Made by a program: the position numbers and the translations under genes. 64,000 nucleotides of DNA from Streptomyces sp. H27-H5 (GTDB taxonomy: Bacteria > Actinomycetota > Actinomycetes > Streptomycetales > Streptomycetaceae). Shown here in pieces: positions 34,109 through 42,386 of the stretch; positions within the stretch are counted from its first letter, which is position 1, and each line of letters begins with the position of its first letter. The stretch covers positions 1 to 64,000 of the forward strand of contig NZ_JAPNLK010000021.1 of NCBI RefSeq assembly GCF_026627505.1. Direction: 5' to 3'. The notes beneath the pieces were generated by a model that was not told where the DNA came from, ran no database searches, and saw only the letters and a program-made list of their open reading frames with translations.

Positions 34109-35278
34109 GTGTGTGCACTGCTCGTGAACCCCGCTCAGCAGGACCACGACCAGGACCGGGAGCTTCACGTGCGCACCCTGTCGGTCCCCGAATACCAGGC
34201 ATTCCTTGCCCGGCACGAGGGGGCGAGCTTTCTCCAGTACCCGTCCTGGGCCCGCGTGAAGGACCTCTGGCGTTCGGAAAGGCTCGGATGGCACTGTCCG
34301 GACGGTGAGATTCAGGGTGCCGGGCTCGTGCTCTACCGACAACTCCCCGGAACCCGGCTGTACTTCGCCTACCTTCCCGAGGGCCCCGTCGCCGACTGGT
34401 CCGATCCGTACCTCGACCGCTGGCTCACCCCGCTCCTGCGCCACCTGCGTGCCTCCGGTGTCTTCGCCGCCCGCATCGGCCCCACCCCCGCCTACCGCCG
34501 TTGGGACGCGACCACCGTCAAGTCCGGCGCGGGGCCCGGCCGGCAGATATCCGACGTCCTCGCCAGCGAGGTCGACCCGGTGGGCGCCGCCCTCGCCGAC
34601 CGGCTGCGCGCCCGCGGCTGGAGGAGATGCGGCGGAGAGGACGACGGCGACGCCCAGCCCCGCCACGTCTTCCGCGTGCCTCTGGCCGGCCGCGACCTCG
34701 AAGACGTGTGGGTGGGCTTCAACCAGGAATGGCGGCGCAACGTGCGCCAGGCCGAGAAAGCCGGTGTGGAGACGGTCATCGGCACCTTCGCCGACCTGCC
34801 CGAGTTCTACCGCCTGCTGCGCATCACCGAGGAGCGCGACGGTTTCCGGCTCGGCCGCTCGCTCGCCTACTACGAGCAGCAGTACAAGGTGCTCAACGAG
34901 GAGGCACCGGGCCGCATGCGGCTCTACCTGGCCGTCCACCAGGGGGAGATCCTCGCGGCCCACACGATGATCATCGTCGGCAGACGCGTCTGGTACCAGA
35001 CCGGCGCATCCGCCGACCACCGGCGCGAGGTGCGGCCGAGTAACGCCCTCCAGTGGCGCATGATGTCCGACGCCCACGCCCTCGGTGCACAGGAGTACGA
35101 CATGCGCGGGGTGCCCTCCACCCTCGACCCGACGGCGCGTGCGTACGGTCTGCTGCGGTGGAAACTCGGCACCGGGGGACAGGTCGTCGAAACGCTCGGA
35201 GAGTGGGAGATACCCATGGACGGAGTCGCCAACGCCGCGCTCCACAAGGCGTTCCAGGCCTACCTGGCCCGCCGGTGA
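34109..35278 (+). CDS. femX: FemX-type peptidoglycan interpeptide-bridge aminoacyltransferase
   Basis: 389 aa from GTG 34109, with GGGAGG upstream. It has the twin GNAT-like FemABX fold: SFLQYPSWARVKDLW at the start, VGFNQEWRRNVRQAEKAGV as the central hallmark, and LAVHQGEILAAHTMIIVGRR and EYDMRGVP in the second domain. The family adds glycine from Gly-tRNA to lipid II; in Streptomyces a single Gly bridge links to LL-diaminopimelate. It acts on the cytoplasmic membrane face. The stop overlaps the murJ start, coupling bridge formation to lipid II flipping. Confidence 0.88.
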   Translation: MCALLVNPAQQDHDQDRELHVRTLSVPEYQAFLARHEGASFLQYPSWARVKDLWRSERLGWHCPDGEIQGAGLVLYRQLPGTRLYFAYLPEGPVADWSDPYLDRWLTPLLRHLRASGVFAARIGPTPAYRRWDATTVKSGAGPGRQISDVLASEVDPVGAALADRLRARGWRRCGGEDDGDAQPRHVFRVPLAGRDLEDVWVGFNQEWRRNVRQAEKAGVETVIGTFADLPEFYRLLRITEERDGFRLGRSLAYYEQQYKVLNEEAPGRMRLYLAVHQGEILAAHTMIIVGRRVWYQTGASADHRREVRPSNALQWRMMSDAHALGAQEYDMRGVPSTLDPTARAYGLLRWKLGTGGQVVETLGEWEIPMDGVANAALHKAFQAYLARR

Positions 35279-36999
35279 CGGCCACCGACACCGGGCCCGG
35301 AAGCAGAAGGGCCGCCCCGGGCGGCGCCGGCGGCGAGGCGCCGGCGAAGACCTCGGTGCTGCGCAGCAGCGTGCTCATGGCAGCCGGCTCGATCGTCTCC
35401 CGCGCGACCGGCTTCATCCGCTCCGCCGTCGTCGTCGCGGCGCTGGGCACCGGACTCCTCGGCGACGGCTACGCCGTCGCCAACACGGTCCCGAACATCA
35501 TCTACATCCTTCTCATCGGCGGCGCGCTCAACGCGGTCTTCCTGCCCGAACTGGTCCGGGCCGCCAAGGAGCACGCGGACGGCGGAGCCGCCTACACCGA
35601 CCGGCTGCTCACCGCCTGCACCGCGGCCCTCGTGGCGCTCACCGCCGCCTCGGTCCTCGCCGCCCCGCTGATCGTCTCGGCGTACACCGACTACAGCGGC
35701 GACCAGGCGAGCACCACCGTGGCCCTCGCCCGGTACTGCCTGCCGCAGATCCTCTTCTACGGGCTCTTCACCCTGCTCGGCCAAGTGCTGGGCGCCCGCG
35801 GCAGGTTCGGCGCCATGATGTGGACCCCGGTTCTCAACAACCTCGTGATCATCGGCGTCTTCGGGCTCTTCCTCCACGTCTCCCACGACGCGGCGGGCGG
35901 CCTCACCGCCGCCGAGACCCGGCTCCTGGGCCTCGGCACGACCGCCGGCATCATCCTCCAGGCCCTCGCCCTCGTCCCCTCGCTGCGCGCCGCCCGCTTC
36001 CGCTGGCGCCCCCGCTTCGACTGGCGCGGCAGCGGCCTCGGCCGTCCACTGCGCAACGCCGGGTGGCTGGTGATGCTCGTCCTCACCAACCAGATCGCCT
36101 ACTGGGTCGTCACCCGGCTTTCCACCATCAGCGGGCAGCACGCCGTCGAGGCGGGCCTCGCCGGCGGCGCCGGCTACACCGCCTACAGCAACGCCTACCA
36201 GCTGTGGATCGTCCCGCAGGGCATCATCACCGTCTCCCTCGTCACCGCCCTCATGCCCCGGATGAGCTCGGCCGCCGCCGAGGGTGACCTCAGCACCCTG
36301 CGCCGCGACGTCTCCCACGCCCTGCGCTCCAGCGCCGCGTTCGTCGTGCCGGCCGCCGCGCTGTTCGTCGCCCTGGCCCCCTGGGTGATGGGCAGCGTCT
36401 TCGAGTACGGCCGCACCGGCGCCGCCGACATCGAGGTCATGGCGGGGATGCTCATCGCCTTCGCGCCCGGCCTGATCGCCTTCTCCGCGCAGTACGTCCT
36501 CTCGCGTGGCTTCTACGCCCTCTCCGACACCCGGACTCCTTTCTTCCTGAACCTCGTCATCGCCGGGCTCAACGCCGCACTGTCCGCAGGCGCCTACTTC
36601 CTGCTGTCCCCGCGCTGGGCCGTCACCGGCATGGCCGCGGCCTCCTCCGTCGCCTTCCTCGCGGGCGCCGCCGTCACCGCGTACACCCTCGCGCGCAGGC
36701 TCGGCCCGCGCGCGGGCACCCGTACCGAACGGCGCGCGAGTGCCGTGAGGACCCACCTGCGACTGCTGGCCGCCTGCACACCGGCGGCCGTCGCCGGGTA
36801 CGCGACCGCCCGCGCCGCCGACCCCTTCGGTGACTTCGTCGCGGTCGGCGCGGGAACCGCCGCCCTCTCGCTGGTCGTCGTACTCCTCGCCCGGCCACTG
36901 CGCCTCACGGAGATCACCGAGCCGCTGGACTCCTGCGCCGCAAGTTCGGCCGGTAGGGGGAGCGGGAGTCAAGGCCAACGCACTACCCAGGGATACTGA
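35275..36999 (+). CDS. murJ: MurJ-family lipid II flippase
   Basis: 574 aa from GTG 35275, overlapping the preceding stop by GTGA. Roughly 14 membrane helices are visible, starting SSVLMAAGSIVSRATGFIRS, the typical MurJ/MviN first helix with a central Arg. Later come VPNIIYILLIGGALNAVFLP, TLLGQVLGARGRFGAMMWTP and ALSDTRTPFFLNLVIAGLNA. It moves lipid II across the membrane. It lacks the long C-terminal extension of some actinobacterial homologues. It is co-translated with FemX and followed by a two-component system at a gap of only 4 bases. Confidence 0.92.
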   Translation: MTATDTGPGSRRAAPGGAGGEAPAKTSVLRSSVLMAAGSIVSRATGFIRSAVVVAALGTGLLGDGYAVANTVPNIIYILLIGGALNAVFLPELVRAAKEHADGGAAYTDRLLTACTAALVALTAASVLAAPLIVSAYTDYSGDQASTTVALARYCLPQILFYGLFTLLGQVLGARGRFGAMMWTPVLNNLVIIGVFGLFLHVSHDAAGGLTAAETRLLGLGTTAGIILQALALVPSLRAARFRWRPRFDWRGSGLGRPLRNAGWLVMLVLTNQIAYWVVTRLSTISGQHAVEAGLAGGAGYTAYSNAYQLWIVPQGIITVSLVTALMPRMSSAAAEGDLSTLRRDVSHALRSSAAFVVPAAALFVALAPWVMGSVFEYGRTGAADIEVMAGMLIAFAPGLIAFSAQYVLSRGFYALSDTRTPFFLNLVIAGLNAALSAGAYFLLSPRWAVTGMAAASSVAFLAGAAVTAYTLARRLGPRAGTRTERRASAVRTHLRLLAACTPAAVAGYATARAADPFGDFVAVGAGTAALSLVVVLLARPLRLTEITEPLDSCAASSAGRGSGSQGQRTTQGY

Positions 37000-37003
37000 C
37001 GGG

Positions 37004-37687
37004 ATGCCACGTGTACTGCTGATCGAGGACGACCCTTCCATCCGGGAGGGCGTGGGCCTCGGCCTGCGCCGCCGCGGCCACGAAGTGAGTTCCGCCGAGA
37101 CCGGGGAGGAGGGACTCGCCCTGATGGGCGGCTTCCGTCCCGAGCTCGTCCTGCTCGACCTGATGCTGCCGGGCATCAACGGCGTCCAGGTCTGCCGCCG
37201 CATCCGCGAGGACAACCAGGTGCCGATCATCATGCTCACCGCACGCGGCGACGACTTCGACATCGTCGTCGGCCTGGAGGCCGGGGCCGACGACTACATC
37301 GTCAAACCCGCCCGCACCGAGGTCATCGAGGCCCGCATCAAAGCCGTACTGCGCCGCCTCAGCGACCCGGTGGGCGCCCGCCCCGGGATCGAGCACCACG
37401 GCGAACTCACCATCGACCGCGCCGGGCTGAGCGTCGCCAAGAACGGTGAACGCGTGCCCCTCGCCCCCAGCGAGATCAAGCTCCTGCTGCACCTGTCGGC
37501 CTCGCCCGAGCAGGTCTTCTCCCGCCGGCAGCTCCTGGAGTACGTCTGGGACCACAGCTACCACGCCGACGCCCGGCTCGTGGACGCCTGCGTCCGCCGG
37601 CTGCGCACCAAGGTCGAGGCCCCCCACGCGAGCCCCCGCTACGTACAGACCGTGCGGGGCTTCGGCTACCGCTTCGGGCCCCTGTAG
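37004..37687 (+). CDS. OmpR-family response regulator (CseB/AfsQ1-like)
   Basis: 227 aa from ATG 37004. The receiver domain has acidic residues Asp9/Asp10 and the phospho-acceptor Asp52 in LVLLDLMLPG, followed by MLTARGDD (Thr) and DDYIVKP (Lys). The C-terminal winged helix (residues ~130-225) includes PSEIKLLLHLSASPEQVFSR and VDACVRRLRTKVEAP, then YVQTVRGFGYRF. It resembles CseB and AfsQ1 of Streptomyces, which respond to envelope or nutritional stress, but the context (femX-murJ) differs from both classical loci. It probably regulates envelope genes. Confidence 0.9.
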   Translation: MPRVLLIEDDPSIREGVGLGLRRRGHEVSSAETGEEGLALMGGFRPELVLLDLMLPGINGVQVCRRIREDNQVPIIMLTARGDDFDIVVGLEAGADDYIVKPARTEVIEARIKAVLRRLSDPVGARPGIEHHGELTIDRAGLSVAKNGERVPLAPSEIKLLLHLSASPEQVFSRRQLLEYVWDHSYHADARLVDACVRRLRTKVEAPHASPRYVQTVRGFGYRFGPL

Positions 37688-37693
37688 GCCACG

Positions 37694-39148
37694 GTGCGAC
37701 GCATAGCACCCCTGGGTCTGCGCACCCGGCTGATCGCCGCCTTCCTGCTGGTCGCCGCGATCAGCGCGGTGACCACCGCCGCTCTCACCTACCAGCAGGC
37801 ACGCAACGCAATCCTCAAGCAGACCCAGGACACCGCCGTCAGCACCCTGCGGGACCAGGTCGAACAGCTGGAGATACGCCTCCCGCTGGACCAGGCGGAG
37901 CTGCAACGGGTCGTCATCGAACTCGGCAAGCGCGGCAAACCGCACCCGTGGATCGTCTTCGGTGAGTACGGCAGCCTGCGCGTCTCCACCAATCCCGACA
38001 CACCGACCTCCGGCGTGATCACCGACGACCTGCGCGAGAAGGTCCGCCGCCACGACTACACCGCCTTCCAGCGAGTCGAGGACGAGCGCGGCAAACCCTG
38101 GCTCACGGTGGGCGTCCCCGCCGTCTTCCAACACAACGGATTCAAGGAATCCACCGGGGCCGTCTTCTTCGCCAGCGTTCCCCTCTCCACCGAGCGGCAG
38201 ACCGTCGAGGCCATGGTCGATGCTGCCAAACAGGGCGCCGTCCCGGGCCTGGCCATCGCCGTCGTGCCCGCCTTGCTCGCCGCCCGTAGCGTGCTCCGTC
38301 CGGTACGCCGACTGCGCACCGCTGCCCAGCGGATGGGCCGGGGGGAACTGGACACCCGGATCGAGGTCAGGGGCGCCGACGAGCTCGCCGGACTCGCCCG
38401 GACCTTCAACGAGACGGCCGGCGCGCTGGAACGCTCCGTGGAGGAACTGCGGCAGGCCGAGGTCCGCGCCCGCCGGTTCGCCTCCGACGTCTCCCACGAA
38501 CTGCGCACCCCCCTCGCCGGGATGCTCGCCGTCACCGAGGTCCTCGACGAGGACGCCGAGAGCCTCGATGCCGACACCGCCAAGGCCCTGCGGCTGATCA
38601 GCGCCGAGACCGGCAAACTCGCCGTCCTCGTCGAGGACCTCATGGAGATCTCCCGTTTCGACGCCCGCGCGGCCGAACTCAACCTCGACGACGTCGACAT
38701 CGCCGAAGCCGTGCGCAAGACCCTCGAACGACGCCACTGGGACGACGACCGCGTCGTCACCGAACTGCCCGACGAGGTACGCGCCCGGCTCGACCCGCGC
38801 CGCTTCGACGTGATCCTCGCCAACCTCGTCGGCAACGCGCTGCGGCACGGCGGCGCCCCGGTCCGCATCACCGTACGGACCGCGCCGGCCGAAGACGGCC
38901 AGGACGGCGACCGCCTGGTGATCGAGGTGGCCGACCGTGGGCCCGGCATCGCGCCCGAGGTGCTGCCGCACATCTTCGACCGTTTCTTCAAGGCCGACGC
39001 GGCGAGGACCCGGTCCGCCGGCAGCGGCCTCGGGCTCGCCATCACCCGGGAGAACGTCCACCTGCACGGCGGCACTCTCCTCGCGGGCAACGGGCCTTCC
39101 GGGGGAGCCGTCTTCACCATCGACATGCCAGTGGAGGCCCGCGCATGA
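37694..39148 (+). CDS. sensor histidine kinase, partner of the preceding regulator
   Basis: 484 aa from GTG 37694. TM1 is at residues ~10-33 (RLIAAFLLVAAISAVTTAAL) and an extracytoplasmic sensor region covers ~34-175. TM2 (~178-197, VPGLAIAVVPALLAA) leads into a HAMP (LRPVRRLRTAAQRMGRGELD). The DHp domain has the phospho-acceptor His268 in SDVSHELRTPLAG. The ATPase domain has N-box NLVGNALRHGG, G1 VADRGPGIAPEVLPHIFDRF and G2 SAGSGLGLAITR. All catalytic motifs are intact. The stop overlaps the lipoprotein start by ATGA. Confidence 0.93.
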   Translation: MRRIAPLGLRTRLIAAFLLVAAISAVTTAALTYQQARNAILKQTQDTAVSTLRDQVEQLEIRLPLDQAELQRVVIELGKRGKPHPWIVFGEYGSLRVSTNPDTPTSGVITDDLREKVRRHDYTAFQRVEDERGKPWLTVGVPAVFQHNGFKESTGAVFFASVPLSTERQTVEAMVDAAKQGAVPGLAIAVVPALLAARSVLRPVRRLRTAAQRMGRGELDTRIEVRGADELAGLARTFNETAGALERSVEELRQAEVRARRFASDVSHELRTPLAGMLAVTEVLDEDAESLDADTAKALRLISAETGKLAVLVEDLMEISRFDARAAELNLDDVDIAEAVRKTLERRHWDDDRVVTELPDEVRARLDPRRFDVILANLVGNALRHGGAPVRITVRTAPAEDGQDGDRLVIEVADRGPGIAPEVLPHIFDRFFKADAARTRSAGSGLGLAITRENVHLHGGTLLAGNGPSGGAVFTIDMPVEARA

Positions 39149-39681
39149 CACACCGGAGAACGAGCTCCCGGGCCGTCGCGGCCACGGCTGTGCTGACGGG
39201 CTGCGCCCTGCTGCTCACCGGATGCGGGATCAAGCGCACCGGGGTGATCGAGAGCGGCCACGCCGCCACCGTCAAGGTCTCCGGGTCCGGCAAGAGCACC
39301 GTCCTCTACTTCGTCTCCAAGGAGGGCGACCGGCTCGTCCCCGCACCCTTCACCCTGTTCGACGGCTATGCCCTCGCGCCCCCGGCACTTGTTCGCCTGC
39401 TGCTGGACGGCCCCATGGGTCGGGCCGGGGAGGCCGGCCTCACCACGGCGCTGCCCCGGCTGCCCGCCGGGAAGGCGGACGCCGTGACCGTGAGTCCGTA
39501 CTCGCAGGAGCAGGGGATGACGGTCCGCGTCCCGTTCCCCGTGGCCGACTTGCCGAAGCTGGCCCGCAAGCAGCTCGTGTGCACCGTCGGAGTCTCCGCC
39601 GTCGCGGACACCCTCAGCCCCGTCACCCTCCAAGGCACCGACACCGTCCTCCCCGCCGACGAGTGCGACCTGGAGCGCTGA
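39145..39681 (+). CDS. lipoprotein coupled to the two-component system (GerMN-like)
   Basis: 178 aa from ATG 39145, overlapping the kinase stop. The lipobox LLTGC places the modified Cys at residue ~27. The mature part (TVLYFVSKEGDRLVPAPFTL, LVRLLLDGPMGRAGEAGLTT, then ALPRLP) resembles the GerMN-like domain found in sensor-associated lipoproteins. Accessory lipoproteins such as CseA or LpqB modulate their kinases from outside the membrane, and a similar role is likely here. It is the last gene of the envelope operon. A rearrangement junction follows within ~20 bases. Confidence 0.82.
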   Translation: MTHRRTSSRAVAATAVLTGCALLLTGCGIKRTGVIESGHAATVKVSGSGKSTVLYFVSKEGDRLVPAPFTLFDGYALAPPALVRLLLDGPMGRAGEAGLTTALPRLPAGKADAVTVSPYSQEQGMTVRVPFPVADLPKLARKQLVCTVGVSAVADTLSPVTLQGTDTVLPADECDLER

Positions 39682-39689
39682 CCGGCACG

Positions 39690-40073
39690 GCAGCCGGGGC
39701 GGTACCTGCCCTCCGCGGGAAAGGCCGGAGCGATGACGACGGCTTGCCTGCGCGATCCCGTCCAGGCAGCCCGTACCTCCGCCGCGACATGACCGCGCAG
39801 GGTGGAATCCACCGTTTTGAAGAGCAGCTCGCAGCCGGCGAACCGGCGGGCCGCCCGCCACGTACGCAAAGCGGCGGCCTCCTCGTCCAGCACTCGGCTA
39901 CCAAGGTCGACCGCACTCACCTCCGCGGCGTACCGCGGCACGTCTGCCTCGGTGGCGAGCAGGATCCGGGCATCGTGACCTGCCTGGCGAAACGGCGCGG
40001 CACCGTCCCCTGCGCTGGTGAGGTCATCCGCCAGGATGGCCACGCCTCGCCGCACGTCGTTGCGGAATGTCAT
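39690..40073 (-). pseudogene. N-terminal fragment of a four-carbon acid sugar kinase (DUF1537)
   Basis: From ATG 40073 the frame reads GVAILADDLTSAGDGAAPFR, LFKTVDSTLRGHVAAEVRAA and AVVIAPAFPAEGRYR. These match the first ~125 residues of OtnK/DtnK-type kinases (IADDLTGAxDTG, KxDSTLRG, PAFPxxGR). Beyond ~39700 the frame leaves homology and runs antisense into the lipoprotein gene. The ATP-binding C-terminal domain is absent, so this is a truncated relic. Confidence 0.72.
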
Positions 40074-40231
40074 GCCCCACCTCTCCGTTGACCACCATCT
40101 GTGACGAGATCAATGGTCATTCAGATGAAAGAGCAGGACAAACGATGCTGTTCGTCGGTGATGAACGGCAGGTCCGTCGTCTCTGATTCGACTACGCTGG
40201 TTGAGCTGGCACACGTGAACGAAGGACGCAT

Positions 40232-40885
40232 ATGGCTCGCCCCTACAAGCCCGGACCGAAACAGTTCGTCTTCACTGTCGGCGATGGCAAGGACCAGCAG
40301 GTCTCCGTGGGCGACCCTCAGGAAGCCTATGTGGCGTTCTCCGCGTTCTTCCGTGGTCGAGATTCCGACACCTACACCATCAACGATGAACCCTCGGGGC
40401 AGAGTTTGGTACTCATGCCCGGGCAAGGTGTGATCTCCCGGACCAAGGATGCGAACCAACCCCGGTCGGAATACCTCCAGATCGACCGGGGCAATCGCTA
40501 CCTTCCGAGCGCGATGCTGTTCTTCGAGAACGGATATGCCGGCCTCGACCGCTTCGGCCAGTGGTTCTCCGACCTCGCCGACCTCGACGCGTCACCGGAG
40601 ACTCGCGGCGCCGCCCGCGCCGCCACGATCACGACGCAAGCAGCGGCGACCGAAGAAGTCGCCCGCATCTGGGCTGATTCGGGCTACGTGGACCCGAGCG
40701 ACCAGTACTACGTCTTCTTCGACTCGCATGATGTCGACGAAGACCGAGCCGAACGAGCCGAACTGCTCAAGTTGATCGAGTTCCTCGGCCTCGAACGCGT
40801 CGACGCCCCGACCGAGGCCGCCGGCGGCGAAGTCTGGGTGCGCACCGACCCACGCCTCGACGCCGAATTCGCACGATGGTCGTAA
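40232..40885 (+). CDS. unknown protein sharing a domain with the next gene
   Basis: 217 aa from ATG 40232 (MARPYKPGPKQFVFTVGDGK). Soluble, acidic and without known motifs. Residues ~12-125 align by eye with the C-terminal ~115 residues of the 420-aa protein encoded 72 bases downstream. For example, DSDTYTINDEPSGQSLVLMP matches AADNEVFTIEDEQMGEGIQL, and FFENGYAGLDRFGQWFSDLA matches FVGGGCAALEQHGPWMSDVA. The last ~60 residues (QYYVFFDSHDVDEDRAERAE) are unique. Third-position GC is somewhat lower than in neighbouring core genes. It could be half of an unknown two-gene system. Confidence 0.8.
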   Translation: MARPYKPGPKQFVFTVGDGKDQQVSVGDPQEAYVAFSAFFRGRDSDTYTINDEPSGQSLVLMPGQGVISRTKDANQPRSEYLQIDRGNRYLPSAMLFFENGYAGLDRFGQWFSDLADLDASPETRGAARAATITTQAAATEEVARIWADSGYVDPSDQYYVFFDSHDVDEDRAERAELLKLIEFLGLERVDAPTEAAGGEVWVRTDPRLDAEFARWS

Positions 40886-40957
40886 ACAGACGGTGGCGGA
40901 TGGGCTGCGACATCGCCGTGATACCGGCCGGCGCCGTACCGGGGAAAGACTGATTCC

Positions 40958-42220
40958 ATGAAGGACATCGTTTTCGCGCGCAACAGCGGATGGATCCCGA
41001 AGGTGATCCGGGAGGGCGGCCAGCTGAAGCTGATGCTCGGTGCCGGGGCCGACGCCAATCACGAGCCTCGCACGTTCACGTTCTCGATCAGCGAAGCCCA
41101 TCTTGCGGTGATCCGAGAGGACCTGGCCAGACACCTGCTGCTGTGGAGTGCGGTCCTTCCACTGTGCGACGACGCCGGAACCCGGGGCCGGCTCGACGAG
41201 AACGCCGCCGTCGCGCTCCTGGACCCGATCCTCCCTGCCGCGCCCGCGGACGTCGACGCGCTCTTCCAGCACATCCGGTGGGACAGGAGCCGGCTCATCG
41301 CCCACGGGGCCGACATCGGGCTCCTCGAGCGTGGTCAGGTATGCGCGGCGATGCGTGCCGCGACAGAGACGTCAAACGGGAAACGAGCTCAGGAATACCA
41401 CGCGAACCGCCGTCGCGCCGAGCGCGGAGCGGTACTCGGTCCACTCGACACCGCGATGCTGAAGTACACGGGCCGGCATCTGCACGGCGCGACGGTTCCC
41501 AAGCGGATGCCCGATGCCGTCGACCCCGCGCTGCTGCCCCGGGTCATGCGGGTGATCGCCACCGCGGAGCAGGCGTGCGCCGGGATGCGGATCGGCCGCG
41601 ATCCGCGACGGGGAAAGCGCGCCACGGAGAAGCGCGACTGGAATCGGATGGAGACCACGGTCCAAGCGGTCCTGCGCCGTGCACACCCTGAGCTCGTCGA
41701 TGACGCGGTGCGTACCGTGAGCGTCCTGATGTGCTCGGAGGCTGCGGACCGCTCCAGGAACACCCCCATGGAGGACGGCGAGGAGGCCGACGGCCACCGC
41801 GCCGGCCTCGGTGGGAGTGCGAGGAAGACGGCCCTGTCGTTCACCGACGACAAGGGCGCCGAGCAGAAGTGGGTCCGGGACGGTCCCCGCGCCGCCACCG
41901 CCGAGTTCTGGGAGTTCGTCGGCGACCGCTCTGCCGCGGACAACGAAGTGTTCACCATCGAGGACGAGCAGATGGGCGAAGGGATCCAGCTCCACTTCTA
42001 CGCGGACTCCCTCGCCCGGATCACGACGCTGCGCAAGGGCGAAGGCGGGTCGGATCCGGAGTACCGGGTCGAGTACAGCCTGGTCGACGGGATCGGCGGA
42101 TACCGGAGAATGGTGAGCGCCTTCGTCGGCGGCGGCTGCGCCGCACTCGAACAGCACGGTCCCTGGATGTCGGATGTCGCCGAGTTCGAGCGCGCGCGTC
42201 GGCGGCGCGACGCCCGGTAG
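40958..42220 (+). CDS. unknown protein with N-terminal domain plus the shared domain
   Basis: 420 aa from ATG 40958 (MKDIVFARNSGWIPKVIREG). Residues ~1-275 are a helix-rich unknown region (DLARHLLLWSAVLPLCDDAG, VMRVIATAEQACAGMRIGRD). The C-terminal ~135 residues (from LSFTDDKGAEQKWVRD) repeat the domain of the preceding 217-aa protein. No enzyme motif or membrane segment is seen. It may belong to one of the DUFs confined to actinomycetes. It is followed by a hairpin at 42332-42386. Tandem arrangement and shared domain suggest that the two products interact or arose by duplication. Confidence 0.8.
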   Translation: MKDIVFARNSGWIPKVIREGGQLKLMLGAGADANHEPRTFTFSISEAHLAVIREDLARHLLLWSAVLPLCDDAGTRGRLDENAAVALLDPILPAAPADVDALFQHIRWDRSRLIAHGADIGLLERGQVCAAMRAATETSNGKRAQEYHANRRRAERGAVLGPLDTAMLKYTGRHLHGATVPKRMPDAVDPALLPRVMRVIATAEQACAGMRIGRDPRRGKRATEKRDWNRMETTVQAVLRRAHPELVDDAVRTVSVLMCSEAADRSRNTPMEDGEEADGHRAGLGGSARKTALSFTDDKGAEQKWVRDGPRAATAEFWEFVGDRSAADNEVFTIEDEQMGEGIQLHFYADSLARITTLRKGEGGSDPEYRVEYSLVDGIGGYRRMVSAFVGGGCAALEQHGPWMSDVAEFERARRRRDAR

Positions 42221-42331
42221 TCCCGGCGGGAGCACGCCCACGCGCCGTCGCCGCAGCGGAGCTTCAGCAGGAGACGCCGCGCGGTCAGTGGCCGCCGGCG
42301 GGGTCCGGGGCCGGACGGGATCGGGGCGGTG

Positions 42332-42386
42332 GACCCCACAGCCGCGCACCACAGCGCGGTGTGGGGGACGCGCGGCTGCGGGGGTC
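42332..42386. terminator. hairpin between convergent genes
   Basis: Arms GACCCC..CAGCCGCGC (from 42332) and GCGCGGCTG..GGGGTC (to 42386) pair with a small internal bulge. The right arm overlaps the stop codon of the lipoprotein gene (42385-42387). It lies between convergent genes and could end both transcripts. Confidence 0.65.

Noticed and set aside
36950..36965. GTAGGGGG near the end of murJ, and GTAGGGG at ~55609
   Set aside because: Single heptamers inside coding sequence, without the tandem spacing or -10 box of the 24-kb modules. Chance matches.
34073..39151. Long antisense frames over the FemX-MurJ-two-component operon
   Set aside because: Typical high-GC antisense shadows: Gly/Arg/Glu-rich, no domain, while the plus strand has complete family motifs.
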